Source: Acidobacteriota bacterium (GTDB lineage: Bacteria > Acidobacteriota > Terriglobia > Terriglobales > Acidobacteriaceae). Taken from it: a DNA stretch of 64,000 nt. A program made the translations under genes and the position numbers. Below, in pieces: positions 32,589-47,430 of the stretch. The notes beneath the pieces are model-generated. The model searched no databases. It saw nothing but the letters and a program-made list of their open reading frames with translations, and had not been told where the DNA came from. Location of the stretch: the NCBI GenBank assembly GCA_021780075.1, contig JAJXZL010000032.1, forward strand, positions 1 to 64,000, given 5' to 3'. The number at the start of each line of letters is the position of its first letter. Within the stretch, counting starts at the first letter, position 1.

Positions 32589-32948
32589 ATGAGTTTCTTG
32601 AATCGGCTGGTGGCAAACCCGCTGGGCGCTTTCAGTGTGCTGAGCGTGGCGGCGTTTCTCGAGGTCTGGGGCGACTCGTTCTTTCAGGCGAGCTTTTACC
32701 GCTCGGCGGGGTTGGGGCGGGTGCTTGCGTTTGCGGCGGGCGCGGTGGTGCTGGCCTGCTACGGTTCAGTAGTCAACGTGCCGCAGTGGGATTTTGGCAA
32801 GCTGCTGGGGGTGTATGTGGTTTTGTTTTTCGTGATGGCGCAATTGATGGCAAGGGTGCGCTTTGGGCAGTCGCCCACGCCGTCGATTTATGCAGGAGGC
32901 GCGCTGATTGTGGCGGGCGGCCTGGTGATTGCGTTCTGGAAGGGCTGA
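32589..32948 (+). CDS. Small YnfA-like membrane protein
   Basis: 119 residues with four hydrophobic helices. Features such as FLEVWGDSFFQ near the N-terminus, LACYG in the middle, DFGKLLGVYVVLFFVMAQ and the ending AGGALIVAGGLVIAFWKG resemble YnfA/UPF0060 and small DMT-superfamily proteins. GGAGG precedes the ATG at 32589 by nine bases, so the in-frame TTG at 32574 is not the start. Transport function is plausible but unproven. The gene is monocistronic, converging on the TauE-like gene. Confidence 0.72.
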   Translation: MSFLNRLVANPLGAFSVLSVAAFLEVWGDSFFQASFYRSAGLGRVLAFAAGAVVLACYGSVVNVPQWDFGKLLGVYVVLFFVMAQLMARVRFGQSPTPSIYAGGALIVAGGLVIAFWKG

Positions 32949-32994
32949 GCCAGGCATTGCATAGGTGATGCGCTGATTGGGCTCCGGGCCCGGC

Positions 32995-33723
32995 TCAGAT
33001 GCGGCCGGTGATTGCCTGGACCATGAGAACTGCGCCGATGCAACCGAGGCCGAGATAGACGTACTTCATAAAGACTTCGGCGCGGAGGCGGTGATTGATG
33101 ACCCGGCCCAGGAAGACGGCGGGCAGCATGACGGGCAATGCGAGCAGATAGTAGCGCGTTACGGCGTGGACCCAGAGGCCGCTGAGCCAATAGCCGGTCA
33201 TGCCGAGAATGCTGGCGGGGAGAAAGTATGCCTGGAGCGTGGCGCGGAAGTGCTGCGCGGACCAGCGGCGCATGGATCCGTAGATGACAAGCGGCGGGCC
33301 GTTCATGCCGTAGGCGCCGCCGAGGACGCCTGCAATGAAGCCGAAGAGAAGCAGCCATGCGCGGCGATCGCTGCGCAGTTCCAGCGGCGTGCTCCCGGAG
33401 AGCGAGTAGACAGAGAAGGTGATGATGAGCGCGGCCAGTGCGGCTTTCACGGATCTTTGATGGCTGCTGGTGAGGAGCAGGAGGCCGAGCGGTATGCCGA
33501 AGAGCGTGGGCAGCACGAGCCAGCCCGTGCTGTAGAGATGAATCTTTTTCCAGTCCTGCGCGACGACGATGCCGGCAATGGTGATGGAGACAAGCACGGC
33601 GAGCGGCGCGGCCACGCGCAACGGCATGAAGAAGGCAAGCAGCGGGACAGCGACGAGCGCTTCACCGAATCCGAATGCGGAGCGGATGAGCGTGGCGAAA
33701 AATACGATGAGAAGAACAGCCAA
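32995..33723 (-). CDS. TauE/SafE family membrane transporter
   Basis: 242 residues, about seven to eight membrane helices. It has the two related halves of the family: an early LIRSAFGFGEALVAVPLLA and a later AGVLGGAYGMNGPPLVIYG. Members export sulfite or sulfoacetate-like anions, but many are of unknown substrate. The TTG at 33723 is the first start in frame that gives a normal N-terminus; there is no strong ribosome site, and an ATG at 33792 is in a different frame. The start is therefore the weak point. Confidence 0.8.
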   Translation of the reverse strand: MAVLLIVFFATLIRSAFGFGEALVAVPLLAFFMPLRVAAPLAVLVSITIAGIVVAQDWKKIHLYSTGWLVLPTLFGIPLGLLLLTSSHQRSVKAALAALIITFSVYSLSGSTPLELRSDRRAWLLLFGFIAGVLGGAYGMNGPPLVIYGSMRRWSAQHFRATLQAYFLPASILGMTGYWLSGLWVHAVTRYYLLALPVMLPAVFLGRVINHRLRAEVFMKYVYLGLGCIGAVLMVQAITGRI

Positions 33724-34277
33724 AGTAACGAGGTGGATTGTGATCTCCGTGACGCGCGGGATTTGAGATTGCCGGCGCGGACAGGAGTCATGTTCTCACG
33801 CGCGGAGTGATGGATGCTGGATTGGCGGTCCAGACAGTTGCGGGGGGCAGAGCCTACGGCCAATTTTGATGAGCATGCGGCGCGTTGGAGGGATCTGAGG
33901 ACCGCGGTAAATTGCCACAATGCGAGACGAGTGGCGAGTGGTTAAGTTGACGTGATAATTTGTTTGGAACGTTGCACTCTCTGGTGTTCGGTACGCCAGA
34001 GAGACGGTGGTGTATTCCCCATAAATGAATTCGTCACAACGTATAGTGTTTTCAAGGCTATACAAAAGTTTCGCAGGGCAAACATTTTTTGAAATTTGAG
34101 GGGCAGGAAGGCTTGCGGAAAGGCTTTAGGCTGCTATATTGAATTTTCGGGGTCATCCGATGCACTTCCCCTCTCCGCATTAAAACAGAAAATAACCGCA
34201 ACGTATGTGACGGCCAGCACAACGCTCACGATACGGTACGCAACTGAAGCAAGCGAAATCGAAGCAGGAAAGCATTC
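33724..34277. other. AT-richer upstream region of the respiratory operon
   Basis: About 550 bases without a supported gene. It is visibly less GC-rich than the surroundings, as expected for a promoter region of a long operon. It contains a 6-bp inverted repeat (gtatag at 34041-34046, ctatac at 34058-34063) that could be an operator, and a promoter candidate at 34113-34140. Confidence 0.6.
34113..34140 (+). promoter_or_regulatory. Candidate sigma-70-type promoter of the act-cox operon
   Basis: TTGCGG and TATATT separated by 16 bases, about 137 bases before actA. The -10 matches 5 of 6; the -35 only 3 of 6. No experimental support. Confidence 0.33.
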
Positions 34278-35137
34278 ATGGCGCAGATATTTGATCGCAG
34301 CTCCAATGCTTTGGCTCGGGCGAGCCTGGTTTTGACGGGGCTGATTGTGATCGCACTTGGAGTGACGTTGAACCAGTTGCAGCGTTCTCCCTGGGTAACG
34401 CGACAGGGCCAGCGGCCGGACCAGCCGGTGCCGTTCAGCCACAAGCATCATGTGCAGGGATTAGGGCTGCAGTGCCAGTACTGTCACGTCACGGTGGAGA
34501 AGTCGAGTTATGCGGGGATTCCCCCGACCAAGACGTGCATGAATTGCCACGCGCAGATCTGGACCAACGCGCAGTTGCTTCAGCCGGTACGGCAGAGCTG
34601 GGCGACGGGCCAATCCATCACGTGGACGAAGGTTCACGATCTGCCTGATTTTGCCTACTTCAGCCACGAGATTCACGTGAACAAGGGCCTGGGCTGTGCA
34701 AGCTGCCATGGCCGCGTGGACCAGATGCCGCTGATGTATGCGCAAAACACGCTGCAGATGGAGTGGTGCCTGAACTGCCATCGCAATCCGGCAAAGAATC
34801 TGCGGCCGACGAGCGAGATCTACAACATGGCTTGGAGCAAACCGACCGAGGATCGTCCGGTGTGGTGTTCGGTTGGTGCTGAGAAGAGCGGCGTGCCCAC
34901 GGCGCAGAGCGTGAATTGCGTGACGAAGGATCCGGCGGGCGAGGGGCCGCAGATGGCGTCGTTGCAGATGCCGGTGGGCGGCGCGAACGGCCTGGTATCT
35001 GACGTGGCCGCGGCCAAGCTTCCGGTGCTGCCGGCCTATCAAAAGTTCACCAGCCAGGACGATCTGGGGAAATTTCTGGTGAAGCACTACAAGATCCGTA
35101 CCCCGCGCGAGCTGTCCAGTTGCGAGGTTTGCCATCG

Positions 35138-35141
<4 letters not shown>
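34278..35141 (+). CDS. actA: ACIII subunit ActA, pentahaem cytochrome c
   Basis: 287 residues with one N-terminal membrane helix (LVLTGLIVIALGVTL) and five haem c motifs: CQYCH, CMNCH, CASCH, CLNCH and CEVCH. It is the multihaem subunit of Alternative Complex III, a quinol:electron-acceptor oxidoreductase that replaces cytochrome bc1. It probably passes electrons from ActB to ActE or the oxidase. AGGA lies upstream of the ATG. It overlaps actB by 4 bases (ATGA), so translation is coupled. It is the first gene of the operon. Confidence 0.95.
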
Positions 35142-38260
<3,119 letters not shown>

Positions 38261-38276
38261 GAGGCTCGAAGCCACG

Positions 38277-39694
<1,418 letters not shown>

Positions 39695-39695
<1 letters not shown>

Positions 39696-40237
39696 TGCCC
39701 CCACGCGAAGGAACCTACGGCCTGCTGGCCGAATTCGATACGCCGGGCGACCTGGTGCGGGCCGCGCGGCAGGCACGCCAGGATGGCTGGCGGCGCATGG
39801 ACTGCTACACGCCTTACCCGGTGGAAGAGGCGGCGGAGGCCATCGGCTTCCATCGCAACAAGGTGCCGCTGATCACGCTGATTGGCGGCCTGATGGGCCT
39901 GGCGGCCATGTTCTCGCTGGAGACGTGGATCTCAACGCTGGCGTTTCCTCTGAATATCGGCGGACGCCCGACGTACTCATGGCCGGCATTCATTGTGCCC
40001 GCCTACGAGTGGACGATTCTGTTTGCAGGCTTGTCGGCGGCGTTTGGCATGCTGGCGCTGAACGGGCTGCCTGCGCTCTATCACCCGTTGTTCAATGCGC
40101 CCAACTTCCGCGATGGGGCGACCACGGACAAGTTTTTCCTGTGCCTTGAGGCGTTGGACCCGAAGTTCAACCTGGCGGAAACGAAAGCCTATCTCGAAGG
40201 CCTCCAGCCGGTTTCAGTGGTGGAGGTGGAGTACTGA
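39695..40237 (+). CDS. actD: ACIII subunit ActD (DUF3341)
   Basis: 180 residues with two membrane helices (PLITLIGGLMGLAAMF and PAYEWTILFAGLSAAFGML). The N-terminus GLLAEFDTPGDLVRAA and CYTPYPVEE are typical of the DUF3341/ActD family. It is a structural membrane subunit. Its start overlaps actC by one base (TGATG), and its stop overlaps actE in the same way, so the reading frames are tightly coupled. Confidence 0.92.
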
Positions 40238-41037
40238 TGCAAGCGAACCGCCTCAATTTAACGGGCAAGATGCTCAGGCGCGCCACTCCTGCTGTGGGTC
40301 TGGCAGCCCTGCTGCTGGTGGCCGGATGCCGCCAGGACATGCAGGACCAGCCGAAGCTGATTCCGCAGCGCGGCTCGGAGATGTTTGCCGATCATCGCGG
40401 TGCGCGTCCGCAGGTGCTGAATACGGTGGCCCGCGGCCAGCTGCGCGAAGACAGCTACTTCTATACGGGCGTGATTCAGGGCGCCAACGGCTATCGCGAA
40501 GAGCAGGATCTGATGCCCTTTCCGGTGACGATGGAAGTGCTGAAGCGCGGCCAGGAGCGCTTCAATATCTACTGCACGCCGTGCCACTCTCGCGTGGGCA
40601 ACGGGCTGGGCGAGATTGTGGAGCGCGGCTACAAGCCGGCTGCCAATTTTCACGATCAAGTGCGGCGGGCGCAGCCCGTTTCTCACTACTTCTACGTGAT
40701 GACGCATGGCTACGGAGCGATGCCGGACTACTCTGCGCAACTGGCGCCGGTGGACCGCTGGGCGGTGGCGGCGTACATTCGCGCCCTGCAACTGAGCCAG
40801 GCGGCAACGCTGCAGGATGTTCCCGCAGGCGTGCAGGTAAAGAGCCTGAGCGAGGTGGCGGCAGAGCATAACCTGCCGGCCAGCTACGCGCAGCCGTGGG
40901 CACTGCCCTCGGCGACAAGGGCCCAGGCGTATCCGAACGACACGAAACAGGGAACGCCTGCGATGGCTCCGGCCAGACCGGCTGATCCGAAGATTTCGAT
41001 TCCAGCAAGCAAACCGGCTCCCGTGGCCGCGAAGTAA
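40237..41037 (+). CDS. actE: ACIII subunit ActE, monohaem cytochrome c lipoprotein
   Basis: 266 residues. A lipobox VAGC follows a hydrophobic stretch (AVGLAALLLVAGC), so it is anchored by lipid at the outer face of the inner membrane. One haem motif, CTPCH, and a later methionine (YGAMPDYSAQL) as likely sixth ligand give a monohaem cytochrome c. It probably takes electrons from ActA and hands them to the oxidase. The C-terminal 50 residues are Pro/Ala-rich. One-base overlap with actD. Confidence 0.93.
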   Translation: MQANRLNLTGKMLRRATPAVGLAALLLVAGCRQDMQDQPKLIPQRGSEMFADHRGARPQVLNTVARGQLREDSYFYTGVIQGANGYREEQDLMPFPVTMEVLKRGQERFNIYCTPCHSRVGNGLGEIVERGYKPAANFHDQVRRAQPVSHYFYVMTHGYGAMPDYSAQLAPVDRWAVAAYIRALQLSQAATLQDVPAGVQVKSLSEVAAEHNLPASYAQPWALPSATRAQAYPNDTKQGTPAMAPARPADPKISIPASKPAPVAAK

Positions 41038-41048
41038 GGACTGAAGGA

Positions 41049-42323
41049 ATGGCTCACGAAACACACGCCAAAACGCTGCCCGCCGATCTGGGTGCGCCGG
41101 CCTTTGTGGATGGCTGGAAGTCGCGCGCGCTGATGGTGGGAGTGGTCTTCTCGGTGATTGCTGCCGGGTTGGCTTTTGCGGACGGGTCGATCGAACATGT
41201 GCTGCGCGCATGGGTGCTTGGCCTGATGATGACATTTGGTTTCTCAGTGGGCGGGCTTGCGCTGCTGATGGTGCAGTACTGCTCGGGCGGCAAGTGGGGC
41301 CTGCTGCTGCGCCGGCCTCTTGAGGCGATGAGCCGCACGCTGCCGCTGGTATTTGTGTACTGGCTGGTGGTGGCCTTCGAGGTGAAGAGGCTGTACCTGT
41401 GGGCGCAGGTCAGCGATGTAACGGCGGCGCTGAAGTCTGGCCTGATTAATGAAGTTCAGGCGCACGCGATCGAGTTCAAGCGGCCCATGCTGAATCCCGG
41501 AACGTTCATCTGGGTAAGCGTGTTGTGCTTTGCGATCTGGGGCCTCTATACATGGCGGTTGAATGCGCTGGGTCTGAAGCGCGACTCCGACTCGCCGGCC
41601 AATACGCCTTACTGGATCAAGAAGCTGGAAAACATCAGCGGACCGGGCATTGTGGTGTATTCGCTGACGATGACGGCGGCGGTAATTTACTGGGTCATGT
41701 CGATGGATCCGACGTGGTACTCGTCGGTGTACGGGCTGCTGTTCCTGGTCGGCCAGGGATACATGGTGCTTGCCTTCTCGATCATCGTGTCGCTTGGTCT
41801 GTCAAAGGCTGAGCCGTTTCGCACCGTGCTTCGCCAGACCGAGCAGCATGACATGGGCAAGTTCATGTTCGCTTTTGTGATGCTGAATATCTATCTGGCC
41901 TTCGGGCAATTCCTCATCATCTGGTCAGGGAACCTGCCCGAGGAGATTCCGTGGTACCTGGACCGCATTCGCGGACACTGGGGCATCATCATCACGCTCG
42001 ACTTCATGTTCCACTGGCTGATTCCGTTCACGCTGCTGCTGTCGCGCGACATCAAGCGCAACAAGAAGCGGCTGGTGCGGGTGTGCCAATGGATGATCTT
42101 CGCCAAGGCTTTCGATCTGTTCTGGCTTATCGAGCCCAACTACAAGGACGCGGCGCGGAACCTGCACTTCAGCTGGGGAATTCTGGAGTACGCGGCAGTG
42201 CCGGTGGCGATGACGGCCTTCTGGGTTGCATTTTTCTGCACGCGGCTGAAAGCGCGCCCGCTCGTGCAGACCAACGATCCGCATCTGGCGGAGATTCTGG
42301 AGCCTGAGCATGTCCACGCATAA
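41049..42323 (+). CDS. actF: ACIII subunit ActF, second NrfD-like membrane subunit
   Basis: 424 residues, about ten membrane helices, related to ActC. Recognisable stretches include FSVGGLALLMVQYCSGGKWG, PLVFVYWLVVAFEV and WFSSVYGLLF-like (WYSSVYGLLFLVGQGYMV), all typical of the second quinol-complex subunit. GAAGGA lies directly before the ATG. The end overlaps the next gene by 14 bases. No separate actG-like gene is seen; the next protein has a different make-up. Confidence 0.93.
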   Translation: MAHETHAKTLPADLGAPAFVDGWKSRALMVGVVFSVIAAGLAFADGSIEHVLRAWVLGLMMTFGFSVGGLALLMVQYCSGGKWGLLLRRPLEAMSRTLPLVFVYWLVVAFEVKRLYLWAQVSDVTAALKSGLINEVQAHAIEFKRPMLNPGTFIWVSVLCFAIWGLYTWRLNALGLKRDSDSPANTPYWIKKLENISGPGIVVYSLTMTAAVIYWVMSMDPTWYSSVYGLLFLVGQGYMVLAFSIIVSLGLSKAEPFRTVLRQTEQHDMGKFMFAFVMLNIYLAFGQFLIIWSGNLPEEIPWYLDRIRGHWGIIITLDFMFHWLIPFTLLLSRDIKRNKKRLVRVCQWMIFAKAFDLFWLIEPNYKDAARNLHFSWGILEYAAVPVAMTAFWVAFFCTRLKARPLVQTNDPHLAEILEPEHVHA

Positions 42324-42933
42324 TCACCACGAGCCGGAAGATCAGCAGCCGGAAAAGATCGATGCGTCGCTGGGCTACGAGCCATCCGATGTGCGCGTGT
42401 CGGGCATTGTTGTGTTTCTCGCTTCGATGGCGATATTTGTCGCGGTGACCGCGATTACTGCTTATGGGATGGGCAAGGCGATCAACGCGTGGATGAACAG
42501 GGAAGACGGGCCCACGAGCAAGTGGGCTACGACCGTGAATATCCGCCAGTTGGGAAATTTGCCCGCCAGCCCGGAGATGCAGCACAAGGTTGCGGAACTG
42601 ACGCAGCAGTTTCCCACGCCGCGACTGCAGACCGATGACGGCAACCAGGATGTAACCGACTTGCACCAGCGCGAAGATCTGCTTTTGGATCACTACACCT
42701 GGGTGGACCAGTCCCAGGGCAAGGTGAGGATTCCCATTGACCGCGCGATGGAACTGATTGCGCAGCGCGGCCTGCCGGTGGCGCCGGCGGCGCAACACGC
42801 ACCGCTGATGGCCGGCGACAGCGAACCAACAATTTCGATGCCGCTGACCAATGGGTTTGCGCGCACCGGGTACGAACAGGACCAGGCGGCACTGCAGAGC
42901 GCCGAGTCGCGACGCCCGCAGGCAGTGAAGTAG
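42310..42933 (+). CDS. Membrane-anchored protein of the ACIII-oxidase cluster
   Basis: 207 residues: a His/acid-rich N-terminus, one helix (VSGIVVFLASMAIFVAVTAI) and a long soluble part that faces the periplasm if N-in. The segment LHQREDLLLDHYTWVD followed by GKVRIPIDRAMELIAQRGLP is one I associate with small proteins of acidobacterial and related respiratory clusters; function unknown. The IPIDRAM segment may interact with other subunits. It overlaps actF by 14 bases and is followed by SCO1, 65 bases later. Confidence 0.72.
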   Translation: MSTHNHHEPEDQQPEKIDASLGYEPSDVRVSGIVVFLASMAIFVAVTAITAYGMGKAINAWMNREDGPTSKWATTVNIRQLGNLPASPEMQHKVAELTQQFPTPRLQTDDGNQDVTDLHQREDLLLDHYTWVDQSQGKVRIPIDRAMELIAQRGLPVAPAAQHAPLMAGDSEPTISMPLTNGFARTGYEQDQAALQSAESRRPQAVK

Positions 42934-42998
42934 GGCGCGCAAAGCCAGAACCGAGCCGGTGATTTTTGCAGCCGGCGCAACAGCAGTGAGAGGCGGGA

Positions 42999-43919
42999 AT
43001 GATGCAGCATGAAAACACAATTCGGAGAAGCTGGCGCAGCGTGGCGGTGTACGCGGCCGGTGCGATTGTGTTGTGCGTGGCCTCTCTGACGCCATCTCTG
43101 CGTGCACAGGTTTCCGGCTACGGCGACAAACAGATGGGCGAGGAGAATAGCAAGCCGTCGGTTCTGAATAAAGTTGGCATTGCGCAGCACCTGAACGAGC
43201 AGTTGCCGCTGGACCTGACCTTTACCGATGATGCGGGCAAGCAGGTGAAGCTGGGCGATTACTTTGGCAAGCGGCCTGCGATTCTGGCCTTGGTGTATTA
43301 CCAGTGCCCGATGCTTTGCTCAGAAGAACTGAACGGGCTGACCAGCGCTTTGCAGATGGTGAACTTCGTTCCCGGCAAGGATTTCAGCGTGGTGGTGGTG
43401 AGCATCGATCCGAGCGAGGGAACAGACCTGGCCGCAGCGAAGAAGCGGAGCTATCTGAAGCGCTACGGGCATCCCGAGACGGCGGATGGCTGGCATTTTC
43501 TTACCGGCACGCAACCGAACATTGATGCACTGACTCATGCGGTGGGTTTTGGCTATGTAAGGATTCCGGGACCGGACGGCAAGCTGACGCAGTTTGCGCA
43601 TGCGAGCTCGATTCAGATTGTGACGCCGGAAGGCAAGCTGGCCCAGTACTACATGGGTGTTGAGTACTCGCCCAAAGACATGCTGCTGGGGCTGAATGAA
43701 GCTTCGTCCAACCGGATCGGCTCTCCGGTGGACAACATACTCACGTACTGCTACCACTACGATCCCCAGACCAACACGCACTCGCTGATCGTGGCACGGG
43801 TAGTGCAACTGGGTGGATTTATCACGGTGGTTCTTCTTGGCGGATTCATGGTGGTGATGCTCCGCCGGGATTACCGGCAGGCACACCCGTCAGCGAAAGA
43901 AACAAAGGTGAACGGATAA
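42999..43919 (+). CDS. SCO1/SenC-family copper chaperone
   Basis: 306 residues. A signal/anchor (VAVYAAGAIVLCVASL) precedes a thioredoxin-fold domain with copper ligands in CPMLC and the His of QFAHASSIQ. A second hydrophobic segment (GGFITVVLLGGFMVVML) is near the C-terminus, so it is probably held by two helices. SCO proteins deliver copper to, or reduce, the CuA site of oxidase subunit II, whose gene begins 4 bases later. The placement strongly supports this role. Confidence 0.92.
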   Translation: MMQHENTIRRSWRSVAVYAAGAIVLCVASLTPSLRAQVSGYGDKQMGEENSKPSVLNKVGIAQHLNEQLPLDLTFTDDAGKQVKLGDYFGKRPAILALVYYQCPMLCSEELNGLTSALQMVNFVPGKDFSVVVVSIDPSEGTDLAAAKKRSYLKRYGHPETADGWHFLTGTQPNIDALTHAVGFGYVRIPGPDGKLTQFAHASSIQIVTPEGKLAQYYMGVEYSPKDMLLGLNEASSNRIGSPVDNILTYCYHYDPQTNTHSLIVARVVQLGGFITVVLLGGFMVVMLRRDYRQAHPSAKETKVNG

Positions 43920-43923
43920 CGGA

Positions 43924-45015
43924 ATGTCCCAAATCAGTCCAGTAATCTGGCAGTTTCTCGTCAAGTGGATGACGAACTTCGCGCTCTTTCCGCCGGAGGC
44001 GTCGCGCATTGCGCCACAGATGGACGCGCTGTACTTCTTCATGGTCCTGGTGAGCCTGATCGGACTGACGATTGTCATTCTTCTGGTGACCAGCTTCTCG
44101 ATTCTGTACAGCAAGAAGCGTCATCCAGTCGCCGTGCAGATCGAAGGCTCAACGTTGCTTGAGGCCACGTGGACCATCATTCCACTGGGCCTGTTCCTTG
44201 TGATGTTCGTGTGGGGCGCGCTGATCTACTTCCGCGTGTACACGCCGCCGGCCAACGCGATGAACATTTACGTTGTGGGCAAGCAGTGGATGTGGAAGGC
44301 GGAGCATCCGGGCGGTCAGCACGAAATCAACTCGCTGCATGTGCCTGCAGGCCGGGCGGTGCAACTGACACTGATCTCGCAGGACGTGTTCCACAGCTTT
44401 TCGATTCCCGCATTTCGCGTGAAGCGGGAGGCGATTCCCGGGCGCTATACGTCGGTGTGGTTTGAGGCCACGACGCCGGGCACGTATCACCTTTTCTGCA
44501 CGCAGTACTGCGGCACTGACCACTCGCACATGATCGGCGACGTGGTGGTGCTGACGCCGGATGACTACAAGAAATGGCTGGCCAGTTCTACCAGCGGCGC
44601 CTCGCTGGCGCAGAACGGGGAGCGGCTTTTTGCCAGCCTGAGCTGCGCTGCGTGCCACAACACGCGGCCCGACGCGCGGGGACCAAGCCTCGCGAACGTC
44701 TACGGATCGAAGCTGCGGTTGACGAGTGGCCAGACGGTGATTGCGGACGACGCGTATCTGCGCGACGCAATCCTTAATCCCTCGCAGCACATCACGCAGG
44801 GATACGCGCCGATCATGCCCACGTACCAGGGACAGATCAGCGAAGAAGGCGTGATTGCACTGGTTGAGTACATCAAGAATCTCGACTCAGACTATCGCGT
44901 GCAGCAGACGACCACGACGACCGATTTGCTGCCGCAAAGTGAAGGCAAGGCGGCGCCCGCGGGACAAAATGCCGCGGGGAAGGATCCCGCAGGACAAGGG
45001 ATGGTGAAGCAATGA
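43924..45015 (+). CDS. coxB: Cytochrome c oxidase subunit II with fused cytochrome c (caa3)
   Basis: 363 residues. Two N-terminal helices ([18 protein letters not shown] and [18 protein letters not shown]) precede the CuA domain, with [16 protein letters not shown] and the ligand set [13 protein letters not shown] fused cytochrome c has CAACH and a later Met in PIMPTYQGQ. It accepts electrons and passes them to CuA and haem a. The fused haem means the enzyme is caa3-type and can take electrons straight from ACIII. It overlaps coxA by 4 bases. Confidence 0.95.
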   Translation: MSQISPVIWQFLVKWMTNFALFPPEASRIAPQMDALYFFMVLVSLIGLTIVILLVTSFSILYSKKRHPVAVQIEGSTLLEATWTIIPLGLFLVMFVWGALIYFRVYTPPANAMNIYVVGKQWMWKAEHPGGQHEINSLHVPAGRAVQLTLISQDVFHSFSIPAFRVKREAIPGRYTSVWFEATTPGTYHLFCTQYCGTDHSHMIGDVVVLTPDDYKKWLASSTSGASLAQNGERLFASLSCAACHNTRPDARGPSLANVYGSKLRLTSGQTVIADDAYLRDAILNPSQHITQGYAPIMPTYQGQISEEGVIALVEYIKNLDSDYRVQQTTTTTDLLPQSEGKAAPAGQNAAGKDPAGQGMVKQ

Positions 45016-46676
45016 GCTCAACAATCGTCAGTCTTCCCGACCAATCGACGGCCAGGATTCCCAAGGTGAACTTTCTGACCAAAGAGAACGGTCTGCTGAG
45101 CTGGCTGCTGACGGGCGACCACAAGCGGATTGCGATTCTCTACCTGATCTCGATCAGCTTCTTCTTCTTTATTGGCGGAGCTCTGGCGGGTCTGATCCGC
45201 CTTGAGTTGCTGACGCCGCAGTCAGACCTGATGGCCACGGACACCTATAACAAGGTGTTCAGCATGCATGGCATCATCATGATCTTTTTCTTCCTGGTGC
45301 CGTCGGTTCCGGCCACGCTGGGGAATTTCTTTATCCCCATGATGCTTGGGGCCAAGGATCTTGCGCTGCCGAAGGTGAACCTGCTGAGTTGGTATCTGTA
45401 CGTCGCGGCCGGGATGCTGGCGCTGTATGCGATGATCACCGGCGGCGTGGACACGGGTTGGACCTTCACGACTCCGCTTTCGACGCACTATGTGAACACC
45501 AATGTGATCACGACAGGCCTGGCGATTTTTATTGCCGGCTTCAGCTCCATCTTTACGGGGCTGAACTTCATCGTGACCATCCACAAGATGCGCGCGCCGG
45601 GCATGACGTGGTTCCGGATGCCGTTGTTTGTTTGGGCGCATTATGCGGCCAGCATTCTGATGGTGCTGGGCACGCCGGTGCTTGCGATTGCGCTGGTTCT
45701 TGTGGTTCTTGAGCGGACGGTGGGCATTGGAGTTTTCGATCCGGCCAAGGGCGGCGATCCGCTGCTGTTCCAGCACCTGTTCTGGTTCTACTCGCATCCG
45801 GCCGTCTACATCATGATTCTGCCGGGCATGGGTGTGATCAATGAAGTGATTTCGACCTTCAGCCGCAAGCGGGTATTCGGCTACACGGCCGTGGCGTTCT
45901 CCTCGGTGGCTATTGCGGTGTTCGGCTTCTTTGTCTGGGCCCATCACATGTTCATCATGGGCGTGTCGAACTATGCAGTGCTGGTGTTTTCGCTACTGAC
46001 CATGCTTGTTGCGGTGCCTTCAGCGATCAAGATTTTCAACTGGGCCTTCACGCTCTACAAGGGTTCAATCACGTTTGAGACACCGATGCTTTACAGCTTC
46101 GGATTCATGGGGCTGTTTACGATCGGCGGACTGACGGGCGTGTTCCTTGGCACTTCGGGCACGGACATTCATTTGACCGAGACGTACTTCATCGTGGCGC
46201 ACTTCCACTTTGTGATGGTGGGCGGGATGCTGATGGCCTTCCTGGCCGGCCTGCACTTCTGGTGGCCGAAGATGACCGGGCGCATGTATCCGGAAAAGAT
46301 CTCGCAGCTTGCAGCGGTGGTCACGTTTATCGGATTCAACTTCACATTTTTCCCGCAATTCATTCTGGGCACGCTGGGCATGCCGCGGCGCTACGCCTCG
46401 TACCCGCCGGAGTTTCAGGTGCTGAACGTTTTCTCCACCGCGGGGGCGACGATTCTGGGCGTGGGTTACCTGTTGCCGGTGCTGTATCTGACGTGGTCGC
46501 TGAAGTATGGCGAAATCGCGGGGAACAATCCCTGGCAGGCGACCGGGCTGGAGTGGCAGACACAGTCGCCGCCACTGACTGAGAACTTTACCGAGATTCC
46601 CATCATGGACCACGAAGCCTACGACTACGAGTGGCTCGAGCGCCAGAAAGAAAAAGAGGTAACCAGTGTCGGATAG
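45012..46676 (+). CDS. coxA: Cytochrome c oxidase subunit I, A2 type
   Basis: 554 residues, about twelve helices. It contains the haem a, haem a3-CuB centre: [15 protein letters not shown] has the CuB His and crosslinked Tyr, [10 protein letters not shown] has the His pair, and [11 protein letters not shown] has the haem ligands. The segment reads YSHPAVY rather than HPEVY; the loss of Glu with Tyr-Ser one turn away is the mark of the A2 group found in caa3 enzymes. It reduces oxygen and pumps protons. ATGA overlap with coxB. Confidence 0.96.
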   Translation: MSSTIVSLPDQSTARIPKVNFLTKENGLLSWLLTGDHKRIAILYLISISFFFFIGGALAGLIRLELLTPQSDLMATDTYNKVFSMHGIIMIFFFLVPSVPATLGNFFIPMMLGAKDLALPKVNLLSWYLYVAAGMLALYAMITGGVDTGWTFTTPLSTHYVNTNVITTGLAIFIAGFSSIFTGLNFIVTIHKMRAPGMTWFRMPLFVWAHYAASILMVLGTPVLAIALVLVVLERTVGIGVFDPAKGGDPLLFQHLFWFYSHPAVYIMILPGMGVINEVISTFSRKRVFGYTAVAFSSVAIAVFGFFVWAHHMFIMGVSNYAVLVFSLLTMLVAVPSAIKIFNWAFTLYKGSITFETPMLYSFGFMGLFTIGGLTGVFLGTSGTDIHLTETYFIVAHFHFVMVGGMLMAFLAGLHFWWPKMTGRMYPEKISQLAAVVTFIGFNFTFFPQFILGTLGMPRRYASYPPEFQVLNVFSTAGATILGVGYLLPVLYLTWSLKYGEIAGNNPWQATGLEWQTQSPPLTENFTEIPIMDHEAYDYEWLERQKEKEVTSVG

Positions 46677-47418
46677 CCCCGTGATTACCCAAGGCGCGAT
46701 GGAGGCGGCTCATCACGAGCATCCGCCCTACCAGCGCCACCACTTCGAGACGATTGGGCAGCAGAACGACGCCACGAACTTTGCGATGTGGCTGTTTCTG
46801 CTGACGGAAATCATGTTCTTCGGAGGGCTGTTCACCGCCTATCTGATCCTTCGTAACTGGTATTACCCGGCGTTTGTAGCGGCGTCGCACCAGTTGAACA
46901 TAGTCTGGGGCAGCGCTAATACGGCTGTTCTGATCACTTCCAGCTTCACGATGGCCATGGGCGTGTGGTGCGCGGAGACGCGCCGCAAGAGCGGGCTTGT
47001 TCTCTGCCTGGTGCTTACGTTTCTGCTGGGCCTGGTCTTTCTTGGCATCAAGTCCATCGAGTACTCAGAGAAGATCGAGAAGCACCACGTTCCGGGCTTC
47101 CACTACAGCATTCAATCCTTCGTGGATCCAGCTTCAGACCCGGTGGCAGCGGCGTACGGCGATAAGCCTCTGGCTTTGGATATGGCGCGCAAGACGGAGC
47201 TTTACTTCTTCCTCTACTTCGCCATGACAGGCATGCACGCGCTGCACATGATTATCGGTATCGCGATACTGGGATTCATGATCTTCAGGGCGCGCGCCGG
47301 GGCGTATACGATGGGGCACGTCACGTTTGTTGAGAACTTTGGACTGTACTGGCACTTTGTAGACATCGTCTGGATTTTCCTGTTTCCGCTGCTTTACCTG
47401 ATCAGCCGACACCAATAA
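46666..47418 (+). CDS. coxC: Cytochrome c oxidase subunit III
   Basis: 250 residues, about five to six helices. [20 protein letters not shown] and the ending [20 protein letters not shown] are hallmark subunit III segments. It has no catalytic centre but stabilises subunit I and its proton uptake. GTG start at 46666, AGAGG eight bases upstream; its first bases lie inside the end of coxA (11-base overlap). Confidence 0.94.
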   Translation: MSDSPVITQGAMEAAHHEHPPYQRHHFETIGQQNDATNFAMWLFLLTEIMFFGGLFTAYLILRNWYYPAFVAASHQLNIVWGSANTAVLITSSFTMAMGVWCAETRRKSGLVLCLVLTFLLGLVFLGIKSIEYSEKIEKHHVPGFHYSIQSFVDPASDPVAAAYGDKPLALDMARKTELYFFLYFAMTGMHALHMIIGIAILGFMIFRARAGAYTMGHVTFVENFGLYWHFVDIVWIFLFPLLYLISRHQ

Positions 47419-47430
47419 AGGACACCTGGC

